33,704 nt of DNA, taken from IMG/VR virus record IMGVR_UViG_3300043099_000469, positions 1 to 33,704 of that record; one strand, 5' to 3'. The first letter of the stretch is position 1, and each line of letters begins with the position of its first letter. Shown here one piece after another: positions 20,565 through 29,944 of the stretch. Origin of the DNA: a virus. The notes under the pieces are model-generated. The model ran no database searches. It saw only the letters and a program-made list of their open reading frames with translations, and was not told the origin of the DNA. Both the position numbers and the translations under genes were made by a program.

Positions 20565-21248
20565 TCAGTCGAGGTAGATCGCGCCGCGGGCCTTTGCGAC
20601 CTCGCGACGAACCACGCTCTCAATGGAGATCGGCGCGGCCTTCGCTTCGATTGAGGGCGCGGCGCAAGGCAGCGCGACTGTCACCGCGACGCGGCGCGGA
20701 ACCTCGATGCCGAAGAACCGCTTTGCAGCCACGCGCGACACGAGTCCCTTCTTGACGGCCATGATGAGCGCGTCGGGGTTCGACTGAAGCGGCGCGAGGG
20801 ACACCTCGAGCAGCTTCCACCGCGAGTAGACCGTGTGCACGCGGTCGCCGTACTTCTTGCGATCGACCTCGCTGGCGCGGCGCGTGCCGCCGTCCTCTGG
20901 CACATAGCCGACCGACACGCCCTTGATGATCCCTTGCCCGACGAGCGCCGCCGCGACCTCGGGGAAGAACTCGCCCGCGTATCCGTCAGGCCGCTGCGCG
21001 AACTGGAAGTCCCCGACGATGGTGCTGTCCTTTCGCTTCAGCCCCAGGCACTTGCCGACAGGCTGCGCGTAGTCGTGGTTCCAGAAGAGGATCGGGTTGC
21101 GCTCGAACTCCGACGAGTTCATGCCCTGCGGGATAAGCACCTCGCCGTCGCGGTCGAGCGTCTCTGCGGTGATTACTGCGGTGAATCCCCTGGGTGTCGT
21201 GCGAATCTCTGCGGGGAGAGCCTTGCGGACGATCTGAATCGTGTTCAT
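20565..21248 (-). CDS. Prohead protease (HK97 gp4-like, family S78), 227 aa
   Basis: The protease cleaves scaffold regions of the capsid protein in the prohead. ATG at 21248-21246 overlaps the portal-fusion stop. Motifs: GFTAVITAETLDRDGEVLIP (residues 21-40), NPILFWNHDYAQPVGK (51-66, catalytic His58), and IIKGVSVGYVPED (107-119, catalytic Ser112). These match the S78 pattern WNHD...VSVG. A C-terminal extension from about residue 170 (KKGLVSRVAAKRFFG, then EVPRRVAVTVALP) probably binds the prohead or is self-cleaved. The gap 20493-20564 before the capsid gene shows nothing else. Confidence 0.88.
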   Translation of the reverse strand: MNTIQIVRKALPAEIRTTPRGFTAVITAETLDRDGEVLIPQGMNSSEFERNPILFWNHDYAQPVGKCLGLKRKDSTIVGDFQFAQRPDGYAGEFFPEVAAALVGQGIIKGVSVGYVPEDGGTRRASEVDRKKYGDRVHTVYSRWKLLEVSLAPLQSNPDALIMAVKKGLVSRVAAKRFFGIEVPRRVAVTVALPCAAPSIEAKAAPISIESVVRREVAKARGAIYLD

Positions 21249-24238
21249 TGGATTCCTGCCTCAAGGTTGATGCGGCGGCGCTCGGCCTCCATGTCCCCCG
21301 ACTCCTCGATTTCGCGGATCTCGCGCTCGAGCGCATCGCTTAGAACGGGCTGCATCGAGCAGCGACAGTTCGGATGGAGCGGTGGCCCCTTGATGTCCTC
21401 GTAGTCGAGCACCATCTCTCGCGTCTTTCCGTTCGCATCAGGAACCCCGAACAGAAGGTCGCCCTTCTGGTAGAACGAATCGTTCAGGCCGATCGACTTC
21501 TCCCCGTACCGCTTCGATGCGGCCTCGCAGAACTCACACGGGTCGGGAGCGAGTAGCCAAGTCTTCCCCTGCACCAGTCCCGTCGCCGTCCACGCGTCGA
21601 CCTCGGCGGTGCGGGCGGCGCGCTGCGCCTCCGTCCTCGCGACCGTTCGCGCGCGCGACCACGACCCGTCCTGATCCTTCTGTGAGTCGGCCCATGTCTG
21701 CACCCGGGTCGCAAGCTCGTCGACCGTCTCGCCCTTCTCGAGTCCCTCGCCGAGCACCTCGCGCACGCGGACGGATGTCTGCTCGGTCACCCCAGACGCG
21801 GTGCGGCGCGCCAGGCGCACGGACTCCGTCTCGGCGTACGCGCGAAGGTCGGCGCGCTCGACATCGAAGTCGACGGTGGTGGCAACCTTGGCGACCGTGT
21901 CGATGCCGAGGTCGACACCGACCGAGATCGCGTCACGAAGGTACGGCGCGAGCGCGTCGACAAGCGCGCGCTGATACTGGCGCGACCGAAGCAGCGCCTC
22001 GGCGCGGACGATCAGCTCGCGGGACGGCGCGCCCGCCTTCGCCAGTTCGTTCAGCACGGCCTTGACCTGATCGTCGAACACAGCCGAGACGCTCGCGGAC
22101 ATCTTGCGCTCGGCCTCGTTGATCTCGCGGCCCTCGCTCTCGGCGCTCTTGCGGTGTATCCCAGTGGATACAGCCGACTCCCACATCGCCTTCTGCGAGA
22201 TGCGCTTTGGCTCGGCGCAGCCGCAGCCGCAGGACTTCGCGGCGGGCGCGGGCGGCGGCGGCGTTCCCGTGTCTGACTTCTCGCGCGCGCTGTCGAACTC
22301 CTCGACCTTGCGCCGCGCCCACGCATAGCCCTCGTCGCCTCCCCAACCGTGCCACGCTTGCCACCCCTTGCCTTGGTCGTCCCAGGTCTCGCCGTCCTTG
22401 TCGGACTGATGGCGATCGAAGTACGCCACCATGCGGCGGATGGTGTCTTCCGACAGTTCGCGGCGGTTCGCCAGGTCGCGCGCTCGCGCGAGGCCAACGG
22501 CAGTCATGCCGCGCTGGCTCTCGGGCTTTGTCTCGCGCACCTCGAGCGCGCGCCGCGCGTTCTCCGCGACGGCGGCGGGCGGCGTGGTGTCGATGTCGCC
22601 GAGCGCCTTCGCCTTCGCAAGTTCGTCGCGCTCCATAGCCGCGATGACCTCGTCCGCGCTCTTGCCCTCGCGGCACATCGAGTACGCGATCGCCACCGCC
22701 TGATCCTGCGGGTAGCCCTCGGCGAGAAGCGTCTGAATCTTGCCGCTCACGCAGTCGCCGAGCGCGTCCTTTGTCTCCACGGCCTTCGCGGTCACGGTCG
22801 GCTCCTCGGCCTCTGGCGGCGCGTCGAGCGGGCCGACGAGGCCGTCAGGCTGCGCGGCGGGCGCGGGCGCGGACGCGCCGAACAGCCCGCCGAAAGGCGC
22901 GGGCGCTGCGGGCGCGGGCGGGCCACCTAGCGGCTGACCGTTGATGAGCGGGCGATCGGCCATCGGATCGGGCAGCGGCTCAAGTCCCTCCTGCTGCCGC
23001 GCCTCGTTGATCGTGAGGATGCCGCCCGCGACATAGGTCGTGCGCTTGGTAGTCTCGAGCTGCTCGTCCGCGCGCACGGGGTTGTCGTATGCGAGGAACG
23101 CGTCTTCCTCGATGCCGAACAGCGGCAGAAGGTTCTGATTGAGCACCTCCTCGTCCATGCGGAGCATGGGGAGGATCGTGGTTTCCTTCCATGTCGCAAA
23201 GCCGACCGTCGCGCTCGCGAGGTTCGGGTCGTTGGCGCGAAGCATCGACACGGGCACGCCAAAGACGGCGGCGATCTCCTCGACGATCTCGTCGCGGCCC
23301 TGCAAGTCCTTCGGCGGGAACTGCAGCGGCTTGAGGTCGACCTGTCCCGTGATCGCGAGGAAGCGGCCCGTCTTGTTCGTGCCGCGCAGCTTCGTCTCGA
23401 CCTGTGCGGTGAACCGCTCTAGCTCCTCGTCGCTCGCGTTTCCCTGTGCAACCAACAGGTAATCAGGCCGCGACTTGTTCGCGAAGAAGTGGTAGTCCAT
23501 CTCGTGCAACGCTTGGTTGCTCGTCACGGCTCCCCACGCGGCCTCGACCTTGCCCAGCCCGTAGTACAGGTCGCGCGGGTTCGGATTCTTGAAGTGGATC
23601 ACCTCGTCAGGCGTGAAGTCCTGGCGCTGCGCGTCGTTCCGCCCGTACTCGTAGCCCGTGATCCACGGCTCCCCGCGCTGCGGGTTGCCCGGCACGATCC
23701 TCATCCACTGGGGCGGCATCGTCCACAGCTCGACGGGCACGCCGAGCGCGGGGTCGATCACGGGGTGCAAGTACGCATTGCCCGTCAGTTCGGTGTACAG
23801 CACGCGCAGGACGGCGGCATCGAAGCCGTTCTGGTACGGGTTGACCTTCGCGAGGAGTGTCAGGAGCGGGTGAGCATCGGTGACGATCTCGTAATCGTCG
23901 CCGTACTCCGCCGACTTCTGCATCGCGTAGCGCGACGGGAGCTGCGCGAGGTCGCCAGACAGGTACGCCTTGGTGCGCCGACCCGTCCTGCGCGTGTTCC
24001 AGAGTTTCGTCCCTGCGCTGCGGTTCTTGACATACAGGCGCAGCGGAGCGGAAGCGACCGCGACCGCGTTCAGCCGCGCGGCGGCGTAGACCCACGAACG
24101 GCACTCGACCACCGCAGCGTGGTAGTTGAACGGCGGCGGCACATAGTCGCGCCCGATGAGCGTCGCGCTCGACGCGGCCTCGTAGCGGCTCGGCTTGTCG
24201 GTGGTGAATGCCGCCTTGATGCGCTCGAGTATTTTCAT
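21245..24238 (-). CDS. Fusion: HK97-type portal + two small domains + Mu F-like head protein, 997 aa
   Basis: The portal is the DNA gate of the head; Mu F-like proteins are minor head proteins for capsid maturation. They are usually separate genes. ATG at 24238-24236 overlaps the terL stop. Residues 1-440 are a portal: FNYHAAVVECRSWVYAAARL (37-56), GNAYLHP, TPDEVIHFKNPNP, GLGKVEAAW, EIAAVFGVPVSML (321-333), EEVLNQNLLPLF. Residues 437-485 are a Pro/Ala linker. Residues 494-535 carry CVSGKIQTLLAEGYPQDQAV....YSMC. Residues 600-645 carry MVAYFDRHQSDKDGE...W..WGGDEGYAWAR, another recurrent phage module. A Cys knot SCGCGC is at 669-674. Residues 690-965 are Mu F-like: ARTEAQRAARTAEV (867-880), C901-EFC904, HPNCRC (955-960). 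No frame break was seen. Confidence 0.85.
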   Translation of the reverse strand: MKILERIKAAFTTDKPSRYEAASSATLIGRDYVPPPFNYHAAVVECRSWVYAAARLNAVAVASAPLRLYVKNRSAGTKLWNTRRTGRRTKAYLSGDLAQLPSRYAMQKSAEYGDDYEIVTDAHPLLTLLAKVNPYQNGFDAAVLRVLYTELTGNAYLHPVIDPALGVPVELWTMPPQWMRIVPGNPQRGEPWITGYEYGRNDAQRQDFTPDEVIHFKNPNPRDLYYGLGKVEAAWGAVTSNQALHEMDYHFFANKSRPDYLLVAQGNASDEELERFTAQVETKLRGTNKTGRFLAITGQVDLKPLQFPPKDLQGRDEIVEEIAAVFGVPVSMLRANDPNLASATVGFATWKETTILPMLRMDEEVLNQNLLPLFGIEEDAFLAYDNPVRADEQLETTKRTTYVAGGILTINEARQQEGLEPLPDPMADRPLINGQPLGGPPAPAAPAPFGGLFGASAPAPAAQPDGLVGPLDAPPEAEEPTVTAKAVETKDALGDCVSGKIQTLLAEGYPQDQAVAIAYSMCREGKSADEVIAAMERDELAKAKALGDIDTTPPAAVAENARRALEVRETKPESQRGMTAVGLARARDLANRRELSEDTIRRMVAYFDRHQSDKDGETWDDQGKGWQAWHGWGGDEGYAWARRKVEEFDSAREKSDTGTPPPPAPAAKSCGCGCAEPKRISQKAMWESAVSTGIHRKSAESEGREINEAERKMSASVSAVFDDQVKAVLNELAKAGAPSRELIVRAEALLRSRQYQRALVDALAPYLRDAISVGVDLGIDTVAKVATTVDFDVERADLRAYAETESVRLARRTASGVTEQTSVRVREVLGEGLEKGETVDELATRVQTWADSQKDQDGSWSRARTVARTEAQRAARTAEVDAWTATGLVQGKTWLLAPDPCEFCEAASKRYGEKSIGLNDSFYQKGDLLFGVPDANGKTREMVLDYEDIKGPPLHPNCRCSMQPVLSDALEREIREIEESGDMEAERRRINLEAGIQ

Positions 24239-25413
24239 ATCACTCTCATCGTCATCGGTCGCCGCGTGCGGCGGGAATGCACCGCGAGCGCAAGGGCGCA
24301 CACGCCGTCATCGTGCCCCGCAGTCGCCTCGTACGAGACGCTTCTTCCCGAATATCGGTAGCCGAACGACTCCAGTTCCGCGCGCAGCCAGCCATCGGGG
24401 AAGCGGATTTCCCGCGTCTGGACGGCGAGTTGCAGCCCCTCCATGATCTGTTGCTTGCTCTGCGAGGTGAACTTGAAGCCCTCTGCGGCGCGGCACACGC
24501 GCGCGAGGTCTTCCACGATCGGATCGCCCACGCCCGTCGAGTCGATCAGCGCGGGCGTTCCGCCGATCATCTTCGCAAGCCGCTCGCGCGTCACGCCCCA
24601 CGGAGACTGCCACCGCTCGAGGCGGCAGACCGCGCCGTCGCGGTCGATGCCCACGGCAACGGTGAAGTCCTGGCTCTTCGCAAGGTCAACGCCCCAGTGC
24701 TCGACCTTCGCAACCGACATCGGCCCGATGCACTCGCGGATCGCGTCGAGGCCGAACGGGTTGCCGCCGTCCTCGGCGGGGATTCCCTCGTACTCCTGCG
24801 CGAAGACCTCGGCGGGCAGCGACCGCCGCGCGGCCTCGACCTCGTCCGCGTCGATGTGCGGATTGTGGCGCGTTCCGATGCGGAAGGCCCGCATCGTGCC
24901 AGTTGTGTCACCTTCCGCCTCGGTGAACAGGCGATGAAAGTCGCCCGTGCCTTTCGGCGTGCCAAGGAATAGCGCCGTCCCCTTGCGGTCGGACAGCGTC
25001 GGGCGCGCCGCGTTGCGCCACCACTCGAGCAGCTTGGGCACGAAGCCCGCCTCGTCCACGACGATCAGGTCGTAGTCGCGGCCTCGGCCCGCGTCGACAT
25101 CCTCGAGCGACCAGAAGTCGATCACGCCGTGCGTGACGAGCTCGAGCCGCTTCTCGACGCGATCCATGCGCGCGGTCACGGGCGCAAGCGCGCGCTCGAT
25201 GTCGCGCATCGGGTCGGCAAGGTACTTGTAGGTCGGCGCGAACCACCCGACCTTGCCGCGCCTGATCGCCCGGCGCATCGCCTTGACGCGTCCGTAGGTG
25301 GTCTTCCCCCATCGCCTACCGATCTCCAGCACGGAGAACCGCGCGAGCTGCGCGTCGACGCTCAACTGGCTCGGGTGCAAGACACTGGTTAGCGGCTTCA
25401 GCTGGACTTTCAC
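24235..25413 (-). CDS. terL: Terminase large subunit, 392 aa
   Basis: The ATP-driven motor and nuclease that packages DNA. GTG at 25413-25411 overlaps the small subunit stop (GTGA). Walker A variant GRRWGKTT (residues 32-39), Walker B LIVVDEAGF (116-124, D120, E121), coupling motif FLGTPKGTGDFH (149-160). RNase H-like nuclease acids: D243 in HWGVDLAKSQDFT, D291 in LIDSTGVGDP, D368/D369 in HDDGV. The length is near the minimum for the family but all motifs are present. The compact type resembles the terminase group found with short headful or cos systems; the packaging mode cannot be read from the sequence. Confidence 0.92.
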   Translation of the reverse strand: MKVQLKPLTSVLHPSQLSVDAQLARFSVLEIGRRWGKTTYGRVKAMRRAIRRGKVGWFAPTYKYLADPMRDIERALAPVTARMDRVEKRLELVTHGVIDFWSLEDVDAGRGRDYDLIVVDEAGFVPKLLEWWRNAARPTLSDRKGTALFLGTPKGTGDFHRLFTEAEGDTTGTMRAFRIGTRHNPHIDADEVEAARRSLPAEVFAQEYEGIPAEDGGNPFGLDAIRECIGPMSVAKVEHWGVDLAKSQDFTVAVGIDRDGAVCRLERWQSPWGVTRERLAKMIGGTPALIDSTGVGDPIVEDLARVCRAAEGFKFTSQSKQQIMEGLQLAVQTREIRFPDGWLRAELESFGYRYSGRSVSYEATAGHDDGVCALALAVHSRRTRRPMTMRVI

Positions 25414-25760
25414 GCATCGCTCGGCGGCTTCGGCGGAAGTTCCTCGATGGTCACGACCTCCTCGCGAATGGTCTGCTCGGCCTTGTCGCGCTGCCCGAGG
25501 TACTGCTTGCCGAGCCAGATCAGGAGCGGGACGCTGCCGTTCATGGCGATGTCGATCTGACGCTCGCGAAGCTTCTTGGCGAGCCGCATCCTTCCGAGGG
25601 CGACCTGTTCCGCAAAATTCCTGTCGATCGTGTCTCGCGAACAGCCCAAAACTCCCGCGATTTCCTCGGGATTGCAGCCGAGCGCCGCAAGCTCCTCGAC
25701 TGATTTTGCGGAAATCGCAAGAGGAGGACGGCCCCGCTTTGGCCGTGACTTCTTCTTCAC
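25410..25760 (-). CDS. terS: Terminase small subunit candidate, 116 aa
   Basis: GTG at 25760-25758 forms GTGA with the methyltransferase stop. Basic N-terminus [13 protein letters not shown], then a helix-turn-helix at residues 20-50 ([30 protein letters not shown]), then helices [38 protein letters not shown]. This is the usual plan: DNA-recognition HTH, oligomerisation helices, and acidic tail ([14 protein letters not shown]) that can contact TerL. Position directly before terL supports it. Confidence 0.8.
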   Translation of the reverse strand: MKKKSRPKRGRPPLAISAKSVEELAALGCNPEEIAGVLGCSRDTIDRNFAEQVALGRMRLAKKLRERQIDIAMNGSVPLLIWLGKQYLGQRDKAEQTIREEVVTIEELPPKPPSDA

Positions 25761-26221
25761 GCGAACGCCTCCATGTTCAGGCTGCACCAGTGGTGCGAGC
25801 AGTTCCACGAAGCGCCCTGCTTGCCGACCTCCGCGATGCGCTGGAATCCCGCCATCTCAAGGAGATTGCGGAGCTTGCCATAGTTGAAGATCGCGCAGTG
25901 AAAGTCGTGCGCGTCGGTCTGCCCACCCATGATGTACGCCTCCATGTTCGGGTCTGGGAGGTTCTGCTCCATGGCACAGACGACCTTGTCGAAGTCGGGC
26001 ACGGCGACGAACAGCCGCCCCCCTGGCTTCAGGACTCGCCGCCACTCCTTGAGCGTCGGCAGCGTCTCGGCGCGCGGGATGTGCTCGAGCACATGGCTCG
26101 CGCGAATCTCATCGACGGACGCGTCGGGCAGCGTGATGCGCTGCGCGAGGTTCCCGTCCGCGATGTCCCATGCCGTCCACCCTTCCTCGGTGTCGGCTCC
26201 TGCCCCGATGTTCAGTCTCAT
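25757..26221 (-). CDS. SAM-dependent methyltransferase (class I), 154 aa
   Basis: ATG at 26221-26219 with GGAG upstream. SAM site: RLNIGAG (residues 2-8), acidic D19 at strand 2, [16 protein letters not shown] (39-54), then [19 protein letters not shown] (59-77), the typical methyltransferase type 11 pattern. The C-terminus has [20 protein letters not shown] and the Cys/Trp/His group SWNCSHHWC. It is shorter than free-standing enzymes (about 200 residues). It lies between fibre genes and terminase. The target may be glycan, DNA or a small molecule; unknown. Confidence 0.75.
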   Translation of the reverse strand: MRLNIGAGADTEEGWTAWDIADGNLAQRITLPDASVDEIRASHVLEHIPRAETLPTLKEWRRVLKPGGRLFVAVPDFDKVVCAMEQNLPDPNMEAYIMGGQTDAHDFHCAIFNYGKLRNLLEMAGFQRIAEVGKQGASWNCSHHWCSLNMEAFA

Positions 26222-26269
26222 TTCGCATCTCCTCGTTGTGCTCAGTTCACGGGTTGCCGTGGATCACGA

Positions 26270-26908
26270 TCAGACAGGAACCTCTTCCCACTGGAACGAA
26301 CCGATCCAAGTCGCGCTCGTCAGCGCAGCGGAGCCGCCGAGAGCCATGTACGAGCCAGGCGGGATGATGATCGCGCCGTCGAGGTCGGTCACTGCCGGAG
26401 TCACATTCGCCGCGCCCGCGCCTGTCGCCCAGTAGTACGAGGCGAGGGCGACGAGATTGGCGGCAGCCGTTCCGCTCGTCAGGGCGACATTGCGGAATCC
26501 CGTCATCACCGAACCCGACTGCTGCAAGGTGGCCATGTTCCACGGTGCGACTGTCGTAGCCTGGGTGATCGTGGCGGTCGTGCCAAAGTAGAGCGCGAAT
26601 GCGACCGTACCCGCTGCGCTTGCGGCAACGACATTGCCGACCGAAATCTTGTTCACCACGGCGTTGCGGCCCGATCCGATCGGGTTGAAGATCGCGAGCA
26701 TGGGAGTTCCAGCCGCGCCGCCCGTGTAGGCCGTCACTGCGGCAGCCGTCGAGACGGACAGAAGGAACGAATTGCCGCGATAGGTCGTCTCGTAGTACCG
26801 ACCGTGCAGCTCGCTGACGATCGAGTCTCCGAGCTGGCCAGATCGACCGTTGAGGATGGCGTTTGGTGCGCCCGCTGCGGGCGCTCCGACGATGTTCTGA
26901 ATGATCAT
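26270..26908 (-). CDS. Virion structural protein, fibre/surface type, 212 aa
   Basis: ATG at 26908-26906, weak ribosome site, ten bases after the upstream stop. The product is Ala/Gly/Thr-rich and beta (GRSGQLGDSIVSELHGRYYE, RGNSFLLSVSTAAAVTAYTG, NKISVGNVVAASAAGTVAFA, ALYFGTTATITQATTVAP, then PPGSYMALGGSAALTSATWI). No Cys and no charged clusters. It resembles virion surface proteins common in environmental siphovirus genomes. It follows the fibre genes. The exact location on the particle is unknown. Confidence 0.6.
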   Translation of the reverse strand: MIIQNIVGAPAAGAPNAILNGRSGQLGDSIVSELHGRYYETTYRGNSFLLSVSTAAAVTAYTGGAAGTPMLAIFNPIGSGRNAVVNKISVGNVVAASAAGTVAFALYFGTTATITQATTVAPWNMATLQQSGSVMTGFRNVALTSGTAAANLVALASYYWATGAGAANVTPAVTDLDGAIIIPPGSYMALGGSAALTSATWIGSFQWEEVPV

Positions 26909-26918
26909 GGCGTGTGTC

Positions 26919-28157
26919 TCAGTAGGAGTTGAAGCCTGTCACGGTGAGCAGGATGTTCGATCCTGTCGTTCCTGCGGTGTAGTTGAGCGCGGCGTTGGCC
27001 GACCCGCGCAGCGGGGTGGGGAAGTCGAGCTGAACGGGAAGCGTCATGCTCGCGGGGACGCTGAAGGTGACGAGCGTCGCGCTCGCGTCTTGGATCGTCA
27101 GCGTGGTGGCCGTGGCGCTCGTGTTCTGGAATGTGACCGATGTCACGCTCTGGCGGATGTCTGCGCCCTGCGCTGCGCGGATCGCCGTCTGCGTGGCCGT
27201 GGTCACGGTCGTCGAGACGGCGAAGTCGAGGTCGCCCGGCGCGAACTGCTTGAGGACGAGTTGACCGCTGCGCGAGAAGGTCGCGCGCACCGCGTCGCCA
27301 GCAACCACCGTCGCGGCGGGGAGCGCGGTTCGCACCACGCCTCCGACGATCAGCGGGTTGGCCGTCGATGCCGTGTCCTCGGCGACGATCGCGCCCGCGC
27401 CGATCTGGCCGATGTTCACCGACGAGTTGGCGGCGATGTTCGGAGACGATGTCGGGAAGAAGGCGGGTTGGTTCTTCAGGACGAGGTTCACCACCGCATT
27501 GCCGCTTGTGTAAGTCGAGAAGCGCACGCGGAAGAACCGACCCGCGCACGGGAAGATCCAGTGCCCAGAGGCCGTGACGCTTGTAACGGGAGTCGCCGCG
27601 TTCGCGACGATCCATCCCGCGACAGCCGACCACGAAGAGCCGTCGTTCGATACCTCGAAAGACTGCGTGCCCGCCCATGTGCCCGTCAACTGGACGACGA
27701 TCGAGTTGTAGCCCGTCGTATCGACGGAGGCCACGGAGCCGACGCGGTCGAGTCTCCTGGTCACGATCTCCTGATCGCTCGGCACGACATGGCCGCGCGC
27801 GTTGACGCTCAGCCCCATGGGGTAGCCGTTGGGGTCGATTCCGCCGACGCGCGTGTATTGATCGCCGTCTTCCTCGAGATCGAGATAGATCAGCAGCTCG
27901 TCGGTCGAGTTCATCGCTCCCGTGTCGGCGGCGAGCGTCAGTTCAAAGTTCCCGCTGGTCAGGGCAATGAAGCCCGCCGATCCCGTGGCCGCGTCCGCGA
28001 AGTTGTAGATGATCGTGTTGTTTGCCGTGACATTCACGATCAGGAGAATCTGGCTGAGTTTCAGCGAGATTCGGCTGAATGTGATGGTTCCAGCGCCAGG
28101 GCCATCTGGGCTAAACGAGTACAAGCCAGGGACATCGACGCCGAGGAGTTTCTTCAT
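26919..28157 (-). CDS. Tail fibre / adhesin-type protein, 412 aa
   Basis: ATG at 28157-28155 overlaps the previous stop (ATGA). The product is almost entirely beta: GAGTITFSRISLKLSQILLI, TGNSTDEL-like DTGAMNSTDELLIYLDLEED, VQLTGTWAGTQSFEVSNDGS, RFFRVRFSTYTSGNAVVNLV, SGQLVLKQFAPGDLDFAVST, ending NYTAGTTGSNILLTVTGFNS. Repeated N/S/T-rich turns are typical of tail fibre and decoration shafts. Probably part of the host-contact apparatus with the 596-residue protein before it. Confidence 0.65.
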   Translation of the reverse strand: MKKLLGVDVPGLYSFSPDGPGAGTITFSRISLKLSQILLIVNVTANNTIIYNFADAATGSAGFIALTSGNFELTLAADTGAMNSTDELLIYLDLEEDGDQYTRVGGIDPNGYPMGLSVNARGHVVPSDQEIVTRRLDRVGSVASVDTTGYNSIVVQLTGTWAGTQSFEVSNDGSSWSAVAGWIVANAATPVTSVTASGHWIFPCAGRFFRVRFSTYTSGNAVVNLVLKNQPAFFPTSSPNIAANSSVNIGQIGAGAIVAEDTASTANPLIVGGVVRTALPAATVVAGDAVRATFSRSGQLVLKQFAPGDLDFAVSTTVTTATQTAIRAAQGADIRQSVTSVTFQNTSATATTLTIQDASATLVTFSVPASMTLPVQLDFPTPLRGSANAALNYTAGTTGSNILLTVTGFNSY

Positions 28158-29944
28158 AGGGCCACCGCCATCGCGATTACGAATGCTTGACTCACGCCAC
28201 CGCCGCTTGCGGTCTGCCACGATGCATTCGATCCGTCAGTCGTGAGAACCTGTCCGCTGCTTCCTGCCGTCGCGGGGAGATCGAACCCGCCGCTCGGGCC
28301 TTCGATGCGCACGACCGACGCCGCCTTCGCGACGAGCTTGCCGCGCCCCGACTCGAGCGTGGCGTTCGTCGTGTCGTGGGACAGGCGGACGAAGTCGTTG
28401 GCGTTGGCCGAGCCGTTGCCGTAGAGGTAGAGCGTCGGGTGCGCGTGCGCGGTGGCGGGGATGCGGTTCGCCGCGCTGATCTGGTTGCCTTGGCAGATCG
28501 CAAGCGCGCCCGTGCTGCCCGCGCTGTTGACGAGCAGTCCGCACGCGAGGCCGTCGCGCGCGCCGCTGACATGGCTCAGGAAGTAGTTCTGCGACGAGCC
28601 GAACGCGAACCGTGTGTCGTTGTTCAGAACGACGGGAACTAGGAAGTTCAGGCTTGACGATGTGTTTAAAGTGTCGGTGCGCGTGTTGCGCGTGCCGATG
28701 CGAACGCCGAAACCCCACGATTGACCGTCGACGGTGAGCGCGTAGTAGTCCTGCGATGGCTGCGAGGGGTGCGTGCCGTTCGGGCCGATGTCAATGCGGC
28801 CGTCTGAAGCGTTCGACAGGAACTCGCCGCTCGCGAGGCTGATCCCCGCGAATTGCGGCGTGTCGGTCGTACCCAGTCCGAGCGTATTCCGCACCGTCGC
28901 CGCGTCCGCGTCGTCGAGGACGCCCCGAGCGAACGGCGTGCAGACGATCTCCTCGACATCGCCAGCGCCCGCCGTCGAGCGCCCGAGGAGGCGGTCGGTG
29001 GCCGAGACATTTTGCATCTTGGCGTAGGTCACCGCGTCGTTCGCGATGGTCGCCGCAAACGAACCCGTGCCGCTGCCCGTGACATCGCCAGTGAGGGTGA
29101 TCGTCTGTGGGTCTAGGCGCGAGTCGTTCCGCGCGAGCGTGTGGCGCGCGACCATCGAGTTGACGCGAACCTTTGCGCCGAACGCCGATGTGCCAGCGCG
29201 GTCCTGAAGCATGCAGCCGAGGTACGCAATGGTCGCGTAGAACGAATCCTCAAGTGCGCCCGAGTAGCGGTACACGGGCGAGCCGTCGATGTAGAACAGC
29301 GCGCCAGACTGACCAGGGAACGCGACCACGCGGAGGAGCCTGTCCACCGAGGTGCTCACGCCCGTGTCGTGGTTCACCACGCCCGCGTTGTCGCACTGGT
29401 TCATCCCGTCAGAGATGTAGACCCCGACCCACCATGTGCCGTTCTTCGGGTAGAAGCCGACCAGCGTCTCCGCTCCGATCGTCACGAGATCGGGGCAAGT
29501 GTGCAGCCTGTGGATTCCGACCATGAACTGATGCGTCGCGGTGTCGTAGTCCACGACACGGATGCTCGCCTCCACCTCGACTCCCGCGTGCTGGCCGAGT
29601 TGCCATGTCGGAGTGCCAGGAAGAGTCGCGCCGTTGTGGCGGATCGCGCAGCGGGAGCGGAAGACCCCCTGCTGCGTCGTCATCTCCGCGTAGGTCGAGA
29701 AGGCCACGGCTCCGCTGTCCGAGGTCGGCGCGAGGAAGTCGCCCACGCTCGTCCCGTCCATCAGATACTGGGTGGTGAACGCGATGCGTCCGCGCGTCTC
29801 GACCGCAGGATTCGGGTACGACCCCGACAGGTCGCCGCCCGCAGGGCCAGTCGGGGTCGACGCGTTCCGCTCAATCGTCAGCGTCCTGACGGTCGGGCTG
29901 ATCGTCAGCGTGCGAACGATTGGCGTGACCGTGAGCGTGCTCAC
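28154..29944 (-). CDS. Tail fibre / receptor-binding protein, 596 aa
   Basis: GTG at 29944-29942 overlaps the previous stop (GTGA). Residues 3-28 are three 9-residue repeats (TLTVTPIVR, TLTISPTVR, TLTIERNA), likely a docking shaft. Then the fibre motif GPAGGDLSGSYPNPAV, a LamG-like jelly-roll region at about 60-260 (TTQQGVFRSRCAIRHNGATL, SGALFYIDGSPVYRYSGA), ITLTGDVTGSGTGSFAATIA, the shaft GVLDDADAATVRNTLGLGTT and end GSSGQVLTTDGSNASWQTAS, typical of tail fibre C-termini. It is the main candidate for host recognition. Confidence 0.75.
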   Translation of the reverse strand: MSTLTVTPIVRTLTISPTVRTLTIERNASTPTGPAGGDLSGSYPNPAVETRGRIAFTTQYLMDGTSVGDFLAPTSDSGAVAFSTYAEMTTQQGVFRSRCAIRHNGATLPGTPTWQLGQHAGVEVEASIRVVDYDTATHQFMVGIHRLHTCPDLVTIGAETLVGFYPKNGTWWVGVYISDGMNQCDNAGVVNHDTGVSTSVDRLLRVVAFPGQSGALFYIDGSPVYRYSGALEDSFYATIAYLGCMLQDRAGTSAFGAKVRVNSMVARHTLARNDSRLDPQTITLTGDVTGSGTGSFAATIANDAVTYAKMQNVSATDRLLGRSTAGAGDVEEIVCTPFARGVLDDADAATVRNTLGLGTTDTPQFAGISLASGEFLSNASDGRIDIGPNGTHPSQPSQDYYALTVDGQSWGFGVRIGTRNTRTDTLNTSSSLNFLVPVVLNNDTRFAFGSSQNYFLSHVSGARDGLACGLLVNSAGSTGALAICQGNQISAANRIPATAHAHPTLYLYGNGSANANDFVRLSHDTTNATLESGRGKLVAKAASVVRIEGPSGGFDLPATAGSSGQVLTTDGSNASWQTASGGGVSQAFVIAMAVAL

